From an uncultured Bizionia sp. (GTDB taxonomy: Bacteria; Bacteroidota; Bacteroidia; Flavobacteriales; Flavobacteriaceae): a stretch of 64,000 nucleotides of DNA. Shown piece after piece: positions 9,401 through 20,600 of the stretch. Under the pieces are notes generated by a model, which was not told the origin of the DNA, did not search any database, and worked only from the letters and a program-made list of their open reading frames with translations. The stretch spans positions 62,001-126,000 of the forward strand of contig CANMCF010000003.1 of the NCBI GenBank assembly GCA_947496215.1. Direction: 5' to 3'. A program made the translations under genes and the position numbers. Every line of letters starts with the position of its first letter. The stretch's first letter is position 1.

Positions 9401-12400
9401 GTCGGCATCGTAGGCATACCTATGGATGAACTGATCCATCTTTCCTTTTTGGTAATACACTTTATGAACGTTACCACTAATGAGGTCGTATTCGTATTGG
9501 ATGCTCTTTGTTCCCGAAAATGGAATGTCCTGAGACATTGCCAACATGCGATTGTGTTGCACCAACTCCTTTACATTGCCATGAATGTCGTAATTGTAAT
9601 ACATTGCATTTTCATAGTCCCTCGTCAATGTGCCAGCATCTACGACATCGTAATGATAAATGGCAGTAACTCTGTTTCGAGAACGTCTTTCCACAGTTTC
9701 ATCCATTGTATCTATGGTCTGGAAGATATCGGCGGCATAACTCACCGGTTTTGTGTATTGGGTACGTGTCACCTCATTTTGCACCTCGGAAATGGCATCT
9801 GGAAAGTTCTCCATTCCTACCCTCATCTGGGTCGTTGCATTCATAAGAATTCCTGTGGCCTCGTCTATGGCAATGGCAATGCTTGGTACCAACTCACCTG
9901 CTTCTTCGATGCGTCCCAGTCCATCATACCGTGTATAGCTAAAGGTATCCCTCTCCAATTGCTTGGCATTTTGAGAAGCAATGATACGGCCCAAAAGGTC
10001 ATAGGCGAATCGGGTGATCCCCCCATCTGGTGTGGATTGCCATACCAATTGGTTCAAGGCATTGTATTCGTAACGGGTTTGCAACTCGTGGTTTGGCAAC
10101 AACATAGGGTTCTCCGTTGAGACATTCTCCTTGCGATGATTGTTTATCTTATCGTTTAACGATCCACTGCCATCATTTGCTTCCAACTCGTCCTCGTCAA
10201 AACGATTGACACCTTGTGGCGGTACGGTCTGAATCAAATTTCCTGCCTGATCGTAGTAATACAACGTATACTGGTATTCCTTGTCGAAATACTGCATGTC
10301 GAAATGCTCTACCACATCTTCCATGGCTTGTTTCACATAAGCGTTTACAAAGATTTCTCGTTGTCCATCCAAGTACGCTTCATAGGTATCCTTGACATAA
10401 CTGGCGTAGATGCTTCTTGTGAGTTCCTCACATGTGGAATATTCCGGTTCTGGAATGACGATGTCGCTGAAATCCACAGGAAATCCATTGGGGATGGAGA
10501 TACAAGCTCCAGTTGCTTGTAGCTTAATCAAGTGACTTGCGGTAAAGGCCCTCCAGGATTTTCGCTCATTCACTGGAGTGGAATTCGTATGAACCTTGTA
10601 GGCATCTATGACGCTCTGCATGCCATCATAACCATAGTTGAAGTCCGTTGCCCCAAAATCTGCAATGGTCATATAGGACAACGACAAGGTATTGGTCACT
10701 CCCAACCTCTGTAAATAATATTGATAATCCTCCACCAAGTAACCCAATTGATACTTGCAAAACGTCTCTTCATCATAGGTTTGTTCTTCATCTCCAATAC
10801 TCGCAAGAATATCGGTGAACTCCACATAGGCATCCGTGCAACTTACTGGTTCCAATAGTTGTGGCAAACAAGGTTCGGCACAGGATTCGTTTAATCTAGA
10901 CACAAAAGCCGTTTGGGCAATATCATTAAGTTCATAGGTTTGAATGCTTTGTGTTCTGACTTCATTTTCACTTTCTCTTGTTTCTAAATATGACTTATTG
11001 CCACTACTTGCAACCGATGTGTTGGTCATTGAACTTAAATCGACTGCCAATAGATCACACAAAGTAAAATCAACACCATACGACACACCATCGATTTGTT
11101 CCTTACGATCCAATATCATCAAGACGTTTTTTGCCAATCGGGTTTCTCCATCTAGATTCCTGTACCGTATCGAACAATACATCATTCCTGAAACTGTAGA
11201 GTTATTGGCTTCGGTAGAACTCAAGATCATTAAATCCAGAATTTCTTCCACATCATAAAAATCTTCTTCAAAAATTAGATAAATCAGAGTCTTTCCATTA
11301 TATGGATAACCTGTCCCAAAAGTATTGGGGCTATAACTGGCAGTAAAACTAATATAATGATGCCAAAAAGTATACATAAGCCCTACTTTTGTAGGATCTC
11401 CCTTTATTCTTTTGAAATAGCCAGAAAAAGCATCATCATAATCCAACGGTGGATTATGTGCCTGATATTGTGGTTCCAATGCTATTTTGATTCTTTCACT
11501 AAGTTGAAAAGAACCAAAAAACAATTCATCATAAACTGAATCTGGAGCTATCGTTCCTGAGCGTTTTGCTTCCAATTGAGCGTTGAATATGTCTTTGACA
11601 ACTTCTTCAAATTGATTTTCCAACAAGGCATTATCAGGGCATACATCTATGTCTTCATTCCCCATGTTTTCAGGATTAGGCTGAAACGGAAAATTCTCAT
11701 AGTATTCTAATAAATCACAAGCAAGGGAAAGATAGTATCTTCTCGGGATTATTTTAGTATCACTATGTTGGAATTGCTCGATATTAACATTCTTTAAAAC
11801 GACATCGTCATTTGCATCCCTATAATAAAATTTAAATTTTTTGAAAGAACTGGAAGAAGCATTGAAATCATTCTTTATGTCAACGACATTGCCATTGGCA
11901 AAATCACTGATATCAGCAATAATATCAAACTTTATTGTATGAATATCGGAAAGACGAATTTCAAACTGAAAACTATACCCTCCTCCGTACTCGTCTCCAA
12001 AAGTAGCATACACATTATCCAAATTAGAGAAATCAACTTTGGCATCGCAGAACCCTCCACCTGGATGAGAGCAGAAAAACCCACTATTGGCTGTAAAAAA
12101 TTCCTGCAAAAATGTAGTATACTCTGGGTATTCGTTCAGGAGAGTTGGTTTGAAAAGGTTATCCGTAGTTCCTTTTCCTCTAACAATCAAAGCATTCATC
12201 AAATTAGCCATGTCCTCTCCAAAACGTTCCTCCAACGAATCGTCTATGCAAACTTCATCAGGGTCCGTCAAATAATCATTGATGTCACCACAACATAAAA
12301 AGTTGAGTATTCGTTCTTCATTTTCCGTAGCCGTGCCGGTCGCACTGACTTTGGTTATTCCAGATCCTTCTATGTTCGCATGCCAAGTAACCTGTACCGT

Positions 12401-15400
12401 TTGTCCCACTATGGCATTATTCGGGTTTTCCATCAACCCAAAACCAACGTCTGTAATGGTTGCATTATCCCAGATAGGACGATCCAAATTCCATTGCATC
12501 CTCAATTCTCCGTCTATGGTCAAGGTATAGTTTCCATTTCCTTGAGATCCCCATAATACCGTCGTTGCCGTACCATAGTATTCAGACAAATAACTATCGC
12601 TGTACAATTGGGTGATGTCATAGGAACTCGCATTGATTTGCCCCAAGACAGCCAGCTCGTTGAGCAAGGTCACCATTGCCTTGGAAAAATAGGTTTCCTT
12701 GTTGCAATCCCCCGACTCATCCCATGTGTTGCCTGCTCCCAAATATTCTCCTATTCCATTTGGGACATTTACGCTACAATCGGAAATACGAGCTTCAGTA
12801 GTACCTTCAAGAACTATTTCCTTGTATGTTCCATCTTCATCTATGGCTGCCAACACTTGGTATTCAAACTTTTTCGTTGCCGCATTGTATTCGCCATGAA
12901 GGTTACTTATACGCGTGATGGTCCAATTGTCACCATAGGTATTCCAATTCTTTGAAAACGTTGATGGCAAGACCAATGTCAAGTTTCCTTTATCCAAAGA
13001 CGCTCCCGCCGTAAATTGCTGTATATGCATACTACCACTTCCAGTTCCTGTTATGGTAACAGCTTGCGATGCTGGATAAGCACCTCCAAATTCCTCGAAC
13101 AAATCTATTGTAAAGTATTGTCCTAAATAGGTATGTGATCCTCCAGGTTTTTTGTTCTGTAGATTGATGTCTGCAAAGAAGCCATCCCAATACAATTCCA
13201 AATCCCTAGCCAACGGACAGATTCCCGTATTCATGTAATATTCATAGTTTACCTGCTCGGCAATGTCATTGTATATCTCCTCTGGCGTTGAACCTGAATT
13301 GTGATAGGTGTCCGTAGGTTGGAATCGCTTTTGCTTGTCCTCGTATGCTCCTGCCATTTCATATTCGCAAAGCGCATCCGTCGCCCCATTGAGGTATGAC
13401 TGCAAAGCTGCCTTTGCCCCATTGTTGTATGTGTCTATGCGAGCCACAAGGACTACCGCTTTCTTCGATGTTCCAATGCAACCATTGTAAAAGCCATTCT
13501 TCAATGCATAGGCATCCATGAAGGTGGATAGGATTCTTTGTTTGAGCCCTAGATAGTTGGCCTTGTAAGAATTCCAAAATTGATTTTGCTTGTTTTCAGA
13601 TAGCCCTTGAATGGCTGAATACACTGCAGAAGCCCCAGCTGGAACACTACACTCTTGCAAGGTATTGCAAACAATAGTCTTGTACACAGAAGCCATTAAG
13701 GACACTTCAGATCCATCGTAGTTAAATATCAATGCCTCTTGCACTATGGCTTTTCTGGCACTATAAAGCGCATTGGTTTCAAAGCCGTCAGGTAGACTAT
13801 TTGTAAAATATGGATCTTGATTGGAAAGTGTCTTTCCATCCGAAGACAGCAATCCTAGACTTACTGCTTCACTGAACGTGTTTATGGATTTCAAATAGTT
13901 ATCATAGCCATCCGGATTGAAATAGGCATCCGTACTACCTTGTCGGGACTCCGTCAATTCACATACCTTCTCACTGTAAAGTAGATACTTATACTCAGGA
14001 TGGTATACCAACAAGGAGTTTGCCCAACTGTCTTGCCAATTGTCCGGATGAATGAAAAGAGATGCATCCTCCAAATATTGAGGTTCCACGAGTACTAGTT
14101 CCGAATTTCCAGAATCTTCTTTGATTGGACTGTCTTCCAAAATGGAAGGTACGTAGGTTATGACTTCTTCTCCATCATCGTCCAAAGTGACTTCCTTTTG
14201 TATGGCGATGTAACTAATGGTACCATCTCTGTTGTAATAATGCCCTTGTGTGTACAAATTGGTTTGAGAAGACGGTTGTAGATCATAAGTCTCATGTCTG
14301 GGATTTCTCCAACTATTGTGGAGTTCCTCTCCTACTTTGGTGCTCAACAGGCGATTGTCCTCATTGAATACATTGAGAATTGTCTTGGTCGATCCAATGC
14401 TTCCTGTACCATACTGTCCCAAAGGACTCACATCTTGCAACAATTGACTCTTTTGAGATTGACAACTGACTGCACTTGGAATTTCTTCCTCTCCAACGCT
14501 ACCATCGGAACAAGGTGCATTGCAGGCTTGCAATGCTTGGTCCCACTGTGTTTTCATGGCATCTTCCAATTGCTGTATTTCGGTAGCCGTCAACAAATCC
14601 AGCTGTTCTTGTTCGTAGGTTTCCATCTGCCTATCCACGTAAGCTTGTCTGGCTTCATCTGCCGTAGCATGTTCCCCCAACAAACTTTGTTCGCATTCCT
14701 CGCAACTACTGAAGCAGTCGTCCAAGAACAAAGGGGAAGGCGATATGCTTTGTGGTTCCACATAACATGGGTCGTTGGGGTCTTGCAAACGGGAAATATA
14801 ATCATCCACGTAGGCTTTCAAAGCTTCCGAATCCACCATCAACTTCTTGGTTATGGTAAAGGCTCCTCTCTTTACGGGAATCTCAAGCGTATCCAAGGTA
14901 AACGTGTTCCCTTGCTGCCCGTTCAAGACTATTTTGGTGTTTTCCACGGAAACAGGCATCAAACTATTAGCTTCATCATCCAAGACATCCATGGATAAGT
15001 CATAGGCCAACGGATAGGATTCGTCATCGACGCAACCCATTGTAAAATAAGGATCGTCATGAGACAAATCGTATGTAAACCTTCTAGTTTCGTCAAGTAC
15101 TGCTGTCTTTACGGAAGAATAGGACAATTGATCTTGAAGGTTGCCCAATTCTCTGGTCGTTCCCAGAATGTTGGTATCTTCATTCGTATCGATGTCGGTA
15201 CGACGTACCTTTCCCAACAGGTCACTACGAATTTCCTTGTGCAATCCGCTCTCATCCTTCTCATCCTCCAATCCCATCAAATGTTCTGGAGAATACCCTG
15301 CCAAGGCAGTTGCAATGGTACGCCCTTGGGGATCCAGATAACTGATGCTCAATTGTCGATTGGGATCCAACACCATGTTCTTCTTGTAATGCCTAAAATT

Positions 15401-16909
15401 ACCTACGGAGTAACCAAACAAACGATTTAGCTCCTTTTGCTCAGGAATACCATAGTAGTACTCCATTTCATGACCTGAGCCCAACTGGTGTGTAGGTCCT
15501 ACTCCACTCTTTCTACGAATACGCCCTGTATTGTCTGGGGTATATTCTATTTGTGACATTGGAAACCCTTCTGCACTTGGCAATCTATCTCTAAATGGAT
15601 CGGAAAGTGAATTTTCAGAAGAATAATATCGAGAAGCCCCTGATTCTATTCCCATGACCTTGTCATTGGAAGGTTGATCCACGATATTTTGAGCATTCTT
15701 GTCAAAATCCAAATAACTGAAAGAATCCCCTTCCACATTGTTGTTGAAATTGGAATAGTATCTTAATTGCTTATCATTTACTGGCACAGGCAACACCTCC
15801 ACTGCTGGACGCCCTTGCGCATCGTATATTACCTCTCCAACAACCGTATTCACATCCGTGTTCAAGGTGGTAACGGTTTGACGGTTCCGCAAACTACCAT
15901 CAAAATAGCTCACTACTTCCTTCTTTTTACCTTCCTCGGCATAAGAGGCTTGAAATTGCCAATTCTTGCCTTGTTCATGGTCTTGGGTGATTTCAAACAC
16001 GTTCGGCCAATTTTCCACAGTTATCTTGTTCGTTGGCCCACTACTCCAGGCACCAAACTTTTCCTTCGTTACATCTTCCATAAAACGTCCCACGGCGCGA
16101 ACACGATAGATCAAATACCCTCTACCAAAAACCAAAGGGATGGCATAATTGTTTTCACTCACTCTAACTCGAGTGCTATTGCGTTGGAATTTCCTTTCGG
16201 AAAAATAGACTTCATTCTTAGTCAATGGAGTTACTTCTTCTCCATAGTTGTCCACCCAAGTCCATTCCAAGTCGTATGACTTGGCTCCATCGATGTGATT
16301 CCAATCAAAAAGCAGTTCCTTTCCATCATAGTTAGCCTCCATGTCTGGGTTAGCCTCTATCTCTGGAACTGTGGACGATAACGCCTCACAACGTTCCTTG
16401 TCATGACCAATGGTCAATCGTATGTTTGCTGGTACGGTTCCATTCTTTACGACCTCTGTCCCTGCATCCAAATCCTTGAATCTATATTTCACGATTCTAA
16501 CGTTGGCTCCATATGCGCCTTCCATGACATAACGTTGCTTGTCTATCTTGTTTCCTGCTCCTGCTAGTCTATTGTTCTTTACCGTTAATTTTTGTGTATG
16601 AACATTCGTAGCGAGGCTTCCATCTCCCAATACCCCAGTTATTTCCAACGTAATCGAAAAACGATACGTGGCATGAGGCTCCATATCCGGCAAAATCTCC
16701 AAATCCACATAGGCATGGGGCTCCTGATCCACCGAAGAAGAAGTTGCCAACAATGGACTCACATGATCAACCGTACTTCCCGCTTGTTGTGCTTGTTCTA
16801 TTTCCGAAGGGGTGAATACCTGCTCTTCCTGTGCTTGAACAGCAAAAGACATCATACCAATTACAACTCCTAAGATGTATCTATAAAAATGTTTTCTTGT
16901 TTTGTACAT
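6419..16909 (-). CDS. giant secreted RHS/YD-repeat protein with a variable C-terminal domain
   Basis: 3496 aa with a signal peptide (cleavage near AVQA-QEEQ). The order is: N-terminal beta-rich/fibronectin-like region; a DUF6443-like segment near 310-390; a long Cys-containing middle region (about 700-2100); YD repeats from about 2217 (YYDQAGNLIQT, RYEYNALNQLVW, IRFEYDGLGNRIAKK); and the RHS-associated core (GARFYDNRIGRFLSNDPKE) near 3215. As in Rhs and TcC proteins, the YD repeats should form a hollow shell around the C-terminal ~235 residues. That tail is Lys-rich and different from the core, and holds LHEWLYHAMG at about 3430-3439 (HExxxH, one residue longer than the zincin HExxH) and then EPANHMRKYF. 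Its activity is unknown. The DNA for the tail (6419-7260) and for about 10900-12300 is visibly more AT-rich than the rest. It is the last of four tightly spaced genes (14 bp after the 239-aa gene). Confidence 0.9.
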   Translation of the reverse strand: MYKTRKHFYRYILGVVIGMMSFAVQAQEEQVFTPSEIEQAQQAGSTVDHVSPLLATSSSVDQEPHAYVDLEILPDMEPHATYRFSITLEITGVLGDGSLATNVHTQKLTVKNNRLAGAGNKIDKQRYVMEGAYGANVRIVKYRFKDLDAGTEVVKNGTVPANIRLTIGHDKERCEALSSTVPEIEANPDMEANYDGKELLFDWNHIDGAKSYDLEWTWVDNYGEEVTPLTKNEVYFSERKFQRNSTRVRVSENNYAIPLVFGRGYLIYRVRAVGRFMEDVTKEKFGAWSSGPTNKITVENWPNVFEITQDHEQGKNWQFQASYAEEGKKKEVVSYFDGSLRNRQTVTTLNTDVNTVVGEVIYDAQGRPAVEVLPVPVNDKQLRYYSNFNNNVEGDSFSYLDFDKNAQNIVDQPSNDKVMGIESGASRYYSSENSLSDPFRDRLPSAEGFPMSQIEYTPDNTGRIRRKSGVGPTHQLGSGHEMEYYYGIPEQKELNRLFGYSVGNFRHYKKNMVLDPNRQLSISYLDPQGRTIATALAGYSPEHLMGLEDEKDESGLHKEIRSDLLGKVRRTDIDTNEDTNILGTTRELGNLQDQLSYSSVKTAVLDETRRFTYDLSHDDPYFTMGCVDDESYPLAYDLSMDVLDDEANSLMPVSVENTKIVLNGQQGNTFTLDTLEIPVKRGAFTITKKLMVDSEALKAYVDDYISRLQDPNDPCYVEPQSISPSPLFLDDCFSSCEECEQSLLGEHATADEARQAYVDRQMETYEQEQLDLLTATEIQQLEDAMKTQWDQALQACNAPCSDGSVGEEEIPSAVSCQSQKSQLLQDVSPLGQYGTGSIGSTKTILNVFNEDNRLLSTKVGEELHNSWRNPRHETYDLQPSSQTNLYTQGHYYNRDGTISYIAIQKEVTLDDDGEEVITYVPSILEDSPIKEDSGNSELVLVEPQYLEDASLFIHPDNWQDSWANSLLVYHPEYKYLLYSEKVCELTESRQGSTDAYFNPDGYDNYLKSINTFSEAVSLGLLSSDGKTLSNQDPYFTNSLPDGFETNALYSARKAIVQEALIFNYDGSEVSLMASVYKTIVCNTLQECSVPAGASAVYSAIQGLSENKQNQFWNSYKANYLGLKQRILSTFMDAYALKNGFYNGCIGTSKKAVVLVARIDTYNNGAKAALQSYLNGATDALCEYEMAGAYEDKQKRFQPTDTYHNSGSTPEEIYNDIAEQVNYEYYMNTGICPLARDLELYWDGFFADINLQNKKPGGSHTYLGQYFTIDLFEEFGGAYPASQAVTITGTGSGSMHIQQFTAGASLDKGNLTLVLPSTFSKNWNTYGDNWTITRISNLHGEYNAATKKFEYQVLAAIDEDGTYKEIVLEGTTEARISDCSVNVPNGIGEYLGAGNTWDESGDCNKETYFSKAMVTLLNELAVLGQINASSYDITQLYSDSYLSEYYGTATTVLWGSQGNGNYTLTIDGELRMQWNLDRPIWDNATITDVGFGLMENPNNAIVGQTVQVTWHANIEGSGITKVSATGTATENEERILNFLCCGDINDYLTDPDEVCIDDSLEERFGEDMANLMNALIVRGKGTTDNLFKPTLLNEYPEYTTFLQEFFTANSGFFCSHPGGGFCDAKVDFSNLDNVYATFGDEYGGGYSFQFEIRLSDIHTIKFDIIADISDFANGNVVDIKNDFNASSSSFKKFKFYYRDANDDVVLKNVNIEQFQHSDTKIIPRRYYLSLACDLLEYYENFPFQPNPENMGNEDIDVCPDNALLENQFEEVVKDIFNAQLEAKRSGTIAPDSVYDELFFGSFQLSERIKIALEPQYQAHNPPLDYDDAFSGYFKRIKGDPTKVGLMYTFWHHYISFTASYSPNTFGTGYPYNGKTLIYLIFEEDFYDVEEILDLMILSSTEANNSTVSGMMYCSIRYRNLDGETRLAKNVLMILDRKEQIDGVSYGVDFTLCDLLAVDLSSMTNTSVASSGNKSYLETRESENEVRTQSIQTYELNDIAQTAFVSRLNESCAEPCLPQLLEPVSCTDAYVEFTDILASIGDEEQTYDEETFCKYQLGYLVEDYQYYLQRLGVTNTLSLSYMTIADFGATDFNYGYDGMQSVIDAYKVHTNSTPVNERKSWRAFTASHLIKLQATGACISIPNGFPVDFSDIVIPEPEYSTCEELTRSIYASYVKDTYEAYLDGQREIFVNAYVKQAMEDVVEHFDMQYFDKEYQYTLYYYDQAGNLIQTVPPQGVNRFDEDELEANDGSGSLNDKINNHRKENVSTENPMLLPNHELQTRYEYNALNQLVWQSTPDGGITRFAYDLLGRIIASQNAKQLERDTFSYTRYDGLGRIEEAGELVPSIAIAIDEATGILMNATTQMRVGMENFPDAISEVQNEVTRTQYTKPVSYAADIFQTIDTMDETVERRSRNRVTAIYHYDVVDAGTLTRDYENAMYYNYDIHGNVKELVQHNRMLAMSQDIPFSGTKSIQYEYDLISGNVHKVYYQKGKMDQFIHRYAYDADNRIVNVETSSDGHIWEKDAQYAYFAHGPLARTVLGDQEVQGVDYAYTLQGWLKGVNSDGLNPKEDLGKDKGEQTAKDAYGYTLGYYDGDYQSVGNINAFVNTNTATQNPRNLYNGNIKQMTTSLVDIDEAPIGIQMNHYQYDQLNRIKGMQGYGIANSGSSENHTSSYAYDRNGNLKALERVTLDGNGDQKEMDDLSYHYNPSSNQLNYVDDTVNKNLFDVDLDDQKEDNYIYDAIGQLKSDKKERITNIDWRVDGKVREITKKSGKRIRFEYDGLGNRIAKKVLRPEKEEKTTVYVRDAQGNVLAVYKTNESDPESISDQKKVTLIEHQIYGSSRLGVEEKRVEMPLEETTEANSYETVENETSAFGWDDVEELDAGGILFPGEENMYVGLYDFAPGSYRIKFNYLESQGAGTRFAISTDGDFNEDSPKLVDHVLENGSNSIAFDIEGDFTTTSLAFYGAASIEAEVTGFVLEKKQEMAPQVVSRTTGDKRYELSNHLGNVLSVVSDRKLIKEELTAGTEILNTFDFSGWESINDDNNWNRYGQSQANTEAGNLEMTVDDYNEGVSYVLLTEEGKEYTISYDLDLMSSPEIRVEVDFFGVVHSNKVDNTSGRHSITFTAGGVIANIIWVRNRESDEVTEAFALDNVTIMTPDVNNTIVSTNFVPDVLSYNDYYPFGMLMPNRHGSTDSYRYGFNGKEKDDEVKGEGNSYNFGARFYDNRIGRFLSNDPKERMYPQQSTYVYGANSVIALIDENGEGPVFPSENGAKAIAKDLNNIFKDKYKIDYDAFSVKKTVIQVEKTRRIKQPWYKPDTYETYYEEKTVYVLETNKKFDWKDSDKGAPVKYASRIYDAINMEHQIETIHGDKLAYGGKFYKVRDGHGGGVTESNSKVIVSSKNKSYGERGTKGTSKVPLIDGKRIGFNKGGVALHEWLYHAMGIIYDDPNDSKDEPANHMRKYFNMRTGSDHLNAIKPYKIPAEEQKKLDEEKKKTGDGS

Positions 16910-16923
16910 GATGAATCTGAAAA

Positions 16924-17643
16924 TTATGATTTGGTTTGATTGATTAATGTGTATTCCTTATAAGTATTGGACAATGTCATGATAGTCCCTTTTTGAATTA
17001 TATAATGGAAAAAACCTTTACGGTTGTCCACTCCTTTAGAATGGGCTTCCAAGAATTCGATTTCCATTCGGGCAGAGTCATATTCCTGTTCTCCTGAATC
17101 GGTTGCGAAAGGCATTTTTTTGGCAAAGAACAATTCTTGCTTCAAAAGAGTGTTCTTTTCTCCATGGACATGCAATATGACTTTTTGGAAAGGCAAAGGT
17201 ATTTGTCTATTCTTTAAATCCATCTCTATTATATTTACGCCTTCCTTCGTTTTCAGCGATACTGGTTTATAAAACTGCAATATTTGCGAAATGTCAGCCG
17301 GGTTGTCTATTTTATCCGCCAATGACGAGTAATAGATTGTCTTGGATTTATGATCGATTCGGAGTTGCCCTTCAGGAAATTGCAATGCTTCCATATTCAT
17401 TGCCTTCATCTGAAAGACATCACCCTTTTTATATAGAGTTCCTGCATATTGCTCTGTAATCTCGTTACCTGCAAATCCTCTATACATCGTATAAGTCATC
17501 TCCAGATCATAGTTGGTTTCCTTCGTATAACTTTCCTGAAGTTTCTCCAAAGCCACAATGGCCTCTTTTGTCTGTGCCTTACTGGTCTTGATTCCCAAGA
17601 TCAATAGAATGGTCATGATTACAAACCGAATTAAAGTTGTCAT
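16924..17643 (-). CDS. secreted LolA-like protein of the RHS locus
   Basis: 239 aa with a signal peptide (MTTLIRFVIMTILLILGI, cleavage after SKA). The body is predicted beta-rich, with YAGTLYKKGDVFQMKAMNM followed by LRIDHKSKTIYYSS, the pattern of LolA/LolB-type half-barrel proteins (an 'extract the polymer and read it out' repeat of strands). It is probably periplasmic. The gene lies 14 bp before the RHS gene and 52 bp after the LRR gene, so it is almost certainly co-transcribed. A chaperone or carrier role for the RHS or LRR product is inferred from position. The LolA likeness is by eye only. Confidence 0.75.
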   Translation of the reverse strand: MTTLIRFVIMTILLILGIKTSKAQTKEAIVALEKLQESYTKETNYDLEMTYTMYRGFAGNEITEQYAGTLYKKGDVFQMKAMNMEALQFPEGQLRIDHKSKTIYYSSLADKIDNPADISQILQFYKPVSLKTKEGVNIIEMDLKNRQIPLPFQKVILHVHGEKNTLLKQELFFAKKMPFATDSGEQEYDSARMEIEFLEAHSKGVDNRKGFFHYIIQKGTIMTLSNTYKEYTLINQTKS

Positions 17644-17695
17644 AATTCTTGTCTTTTTTATTTTTTTCTAAATTGTCCTTTTGCTATTGCACGCT

Positions 17696-20600
17696 CTAAT
17701 TGGCTGACTTTGCATTCCCTGACCTGGTTTCCTGAATGGTAAACACGCCTCGCTCCGTCTCTTTTTTAACTCTTACCAAACCACCTTCTTCATCATACTC
17801 ATAGAAAGTTGCATAATTGTTCTCATCCAATTCGGACATGAGACGTTGCGTTATCGGGTCGTAGACAAAAGTCTTCATATTGCTGTCGTAGGGATGGAAA
17901 CGAAGATCATCGAAATACACGTTGATGTCCGAAGCCGTATTTTTAAGTGACAAGGTCATTTGATAGGCATCTATAGGTATAATAAACGAACCTGAAACCT
18001 GTTGCCACCCTTCTATTACCGAACCTTTAGGGACAAACTGAAGTGACTCGGATTGCATTGTTTGCTCATTTTCATCCTGATATACAATCTCCATCATTGC
18101 ATTGGCATAGGTTATTGGTTGATAATTCGATATTTCCTCGTAATCATAGAATGTCACTTCGGAATGTATTCCCGAGTTTCCTGAATCGGAATCAGCTATG
18201 TTGGTCAATGTCGTCGAATATGCCCCTGCATTTTGCATGCTGAAATCCGAAATGATCTTGAACTGTCCATTTTCCACCTTCACGTCTTTGAATTCCAATG
18301 TAAGATTGTCGAAGTTATCTCTAATTGGGTAACGGTAATCCAGAATGGCAATTCCTCCTGTGTTCTTTCTCACTCTAGGAGATTTGTATGTAAACGTACT
18401 TGTTCTGCTCCTATTCAATGCAAATGAAAACCCGATGACACGACCGTAATTATCCTTTTCCACTTCAAAGTCATATATGATCAACTTTCGCTCATCTATC
18501 TCCGTATCCTTCACATAAGCCAACAACGCATTGAAATCAAAATTCTCCGTTGCACTGTAAGGGATGTATTCATCATTTGGAATATTGTAAATATCTGATT
18601 CCGAACTGAGAACCCTTTCCTTCAAGTGATTCAACAAATCCACGAACAATTCACTTTCTTCACTACCGTTAAATGGGCGAGTATCCGGATTTATTGGATT
18701 TACTCCTTGTTCCCTCACCCAAGCATTGATTACATAGCGATCTCCAGTCTTTGGCTTGAATTTCTCGCATCCAAACAAAGTTGGGGCCTCTTCGTCCAAT
18801 ATTCTAACCAACACACCTTGTCGCATGCTCTTGCAACCATTCAACGTTTGTTCTGCATAATAGATTTGCCCATTCTCCAACTCTTCGGATTCTGCATATA
18901 TGGTTCCTCCGGTTTCTTGATCGTACCAACGAATCTCATGACCAATGGCCAACAAGTTTGCAATGGTATGGGGTTGATTGACATAAAAGGTTTGTTCCGT
19001 ATTAAGAACGAAAGGTGGAAAAACTGAACTCAAGTTTACAATCACCGATTTTCGTTCTTCACTTTCAAATCCATAAGCATCTACCTGAACTGCGTAATAG
19101 GTTTCTCCATTGACCAATAATGTTGAAAAACTCAAACTAGTCCCTCCTTCTTCCACTGCATACCAAACGATGGTTGCTCCTTCTTCCAATTCGAACACAC
19201 CGTTCAAATCTTCGAGAGTAGCTCCCTCACACACCAGTTGGTAACCATCTCCTTCTGGCAAGGGTGTACCAATGAATACTTCTACTTGTGACCTACATGG
19301 TGACTCTCCCATTTGAGCATAATAATGTTCATTTTCCAATAAGTCATTTGAATCCAATGGAACACCTCCCATAGGTTCCAAATACCATTGAATGGATCCG
19401 CCTTCTGCTTGCAAATCTCCTACCGTAGCTTGAAGTCCTTCTGAGAATACCTGAAAAGGATCCACTTGTGGTACGTTTGCACTTACAGTAACGGTCAATG
19501 CCGTACGAACATTCAATGCATCATTCACATCATCCCACCAATATACCTTCCCTCCAGGGCTTTCGGCTTCCGGAGAAATAAATACATCTTTTACCAATGC
19601 AACACCACCTGTTTCTTCCAGATACCATTCTATGTTGTCGCCTTGTGGAACCAAATCCCCCACCACTGGGTATTCAACGGACAAAGCACTCAAGCAAAAG
19701 GCATTGTCTATTACATCTACCATCAAAGTGATGGGGTTACGTTCCAGCGTCAATCCGGTTACGATGTCATTGGTTGCCAAAAAATAGTACTCACCAGCAT
19801 CTGCTTCGGAGGCATTGCCTATAGTCAAATCCTTTGAAGTTCCATTGACTATTGCTGTCGTTGTCCCATTTACCCTCTTGTACCATTGGTAATTATTGTT
19901 GTCACTAGTCAATGCCATGCTTGTCAATGTAATGGATTGACCAGATCCTACCGACACGGTTTCAATGTCGTCCACTTTTGCTTGGGGGGCGTAACTATAA
20001 GCAGAAATCCCGGAATAGGCCACATGTTCTAATTCAAAATCACTGAAAACGAAAGCATTGTTGTGAAATCTCAATTGCTGAAATGCACCAATGCTATTCA
20101 ACAATGATGGAAATTTTCCTTTGAAATTGTTACCACTCAACCAAACGACTTTCAAATTGGATAGGTTTTCCAATGCTGTTGGAATTTCCCCTTCCAGTTC
20201 GTTGTCATTCAATGTCAATTGTTGTAAAGCCATCAGGTTTCCAAAGGAAGAAGGAATATTCCCATTTAAATTGTTATTGTTCAACCAAAAGGTTTTCAAA
20301 TTACTCAAATCACCCAACTCTTCAGGAATTTCTCCTTCCAATACATTGCTCCCCAGCAATAACTGTTGCAACAAACTCAAACCTCCTATGGACGAAGGAA
20401 TGTTGCCACTCAATTGATTCCCTCCCAAGCTCATTATCCTCAAATTAGACAAGTTTCCCAATTCCGTTGGAATGTTGCCACTCAATTGATTGTTGGAAAG
20501 CGACAAGTTTCTCAAATTGCTCAGTCCTCCAAATTCCTCAGGGATATTTCCTGTCAACTGATTGACTACCAAATCCAAAGTCAATAGACTTGTCAAATTC

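Noticed and set aside
6986..16873. Many plus-strand frames of 60-290 aa opposite the RHS gene
   Set aside because: They are shadows of a 3496-codon gene with well-defined YD repeats; none has a promoter-like element or family motif.
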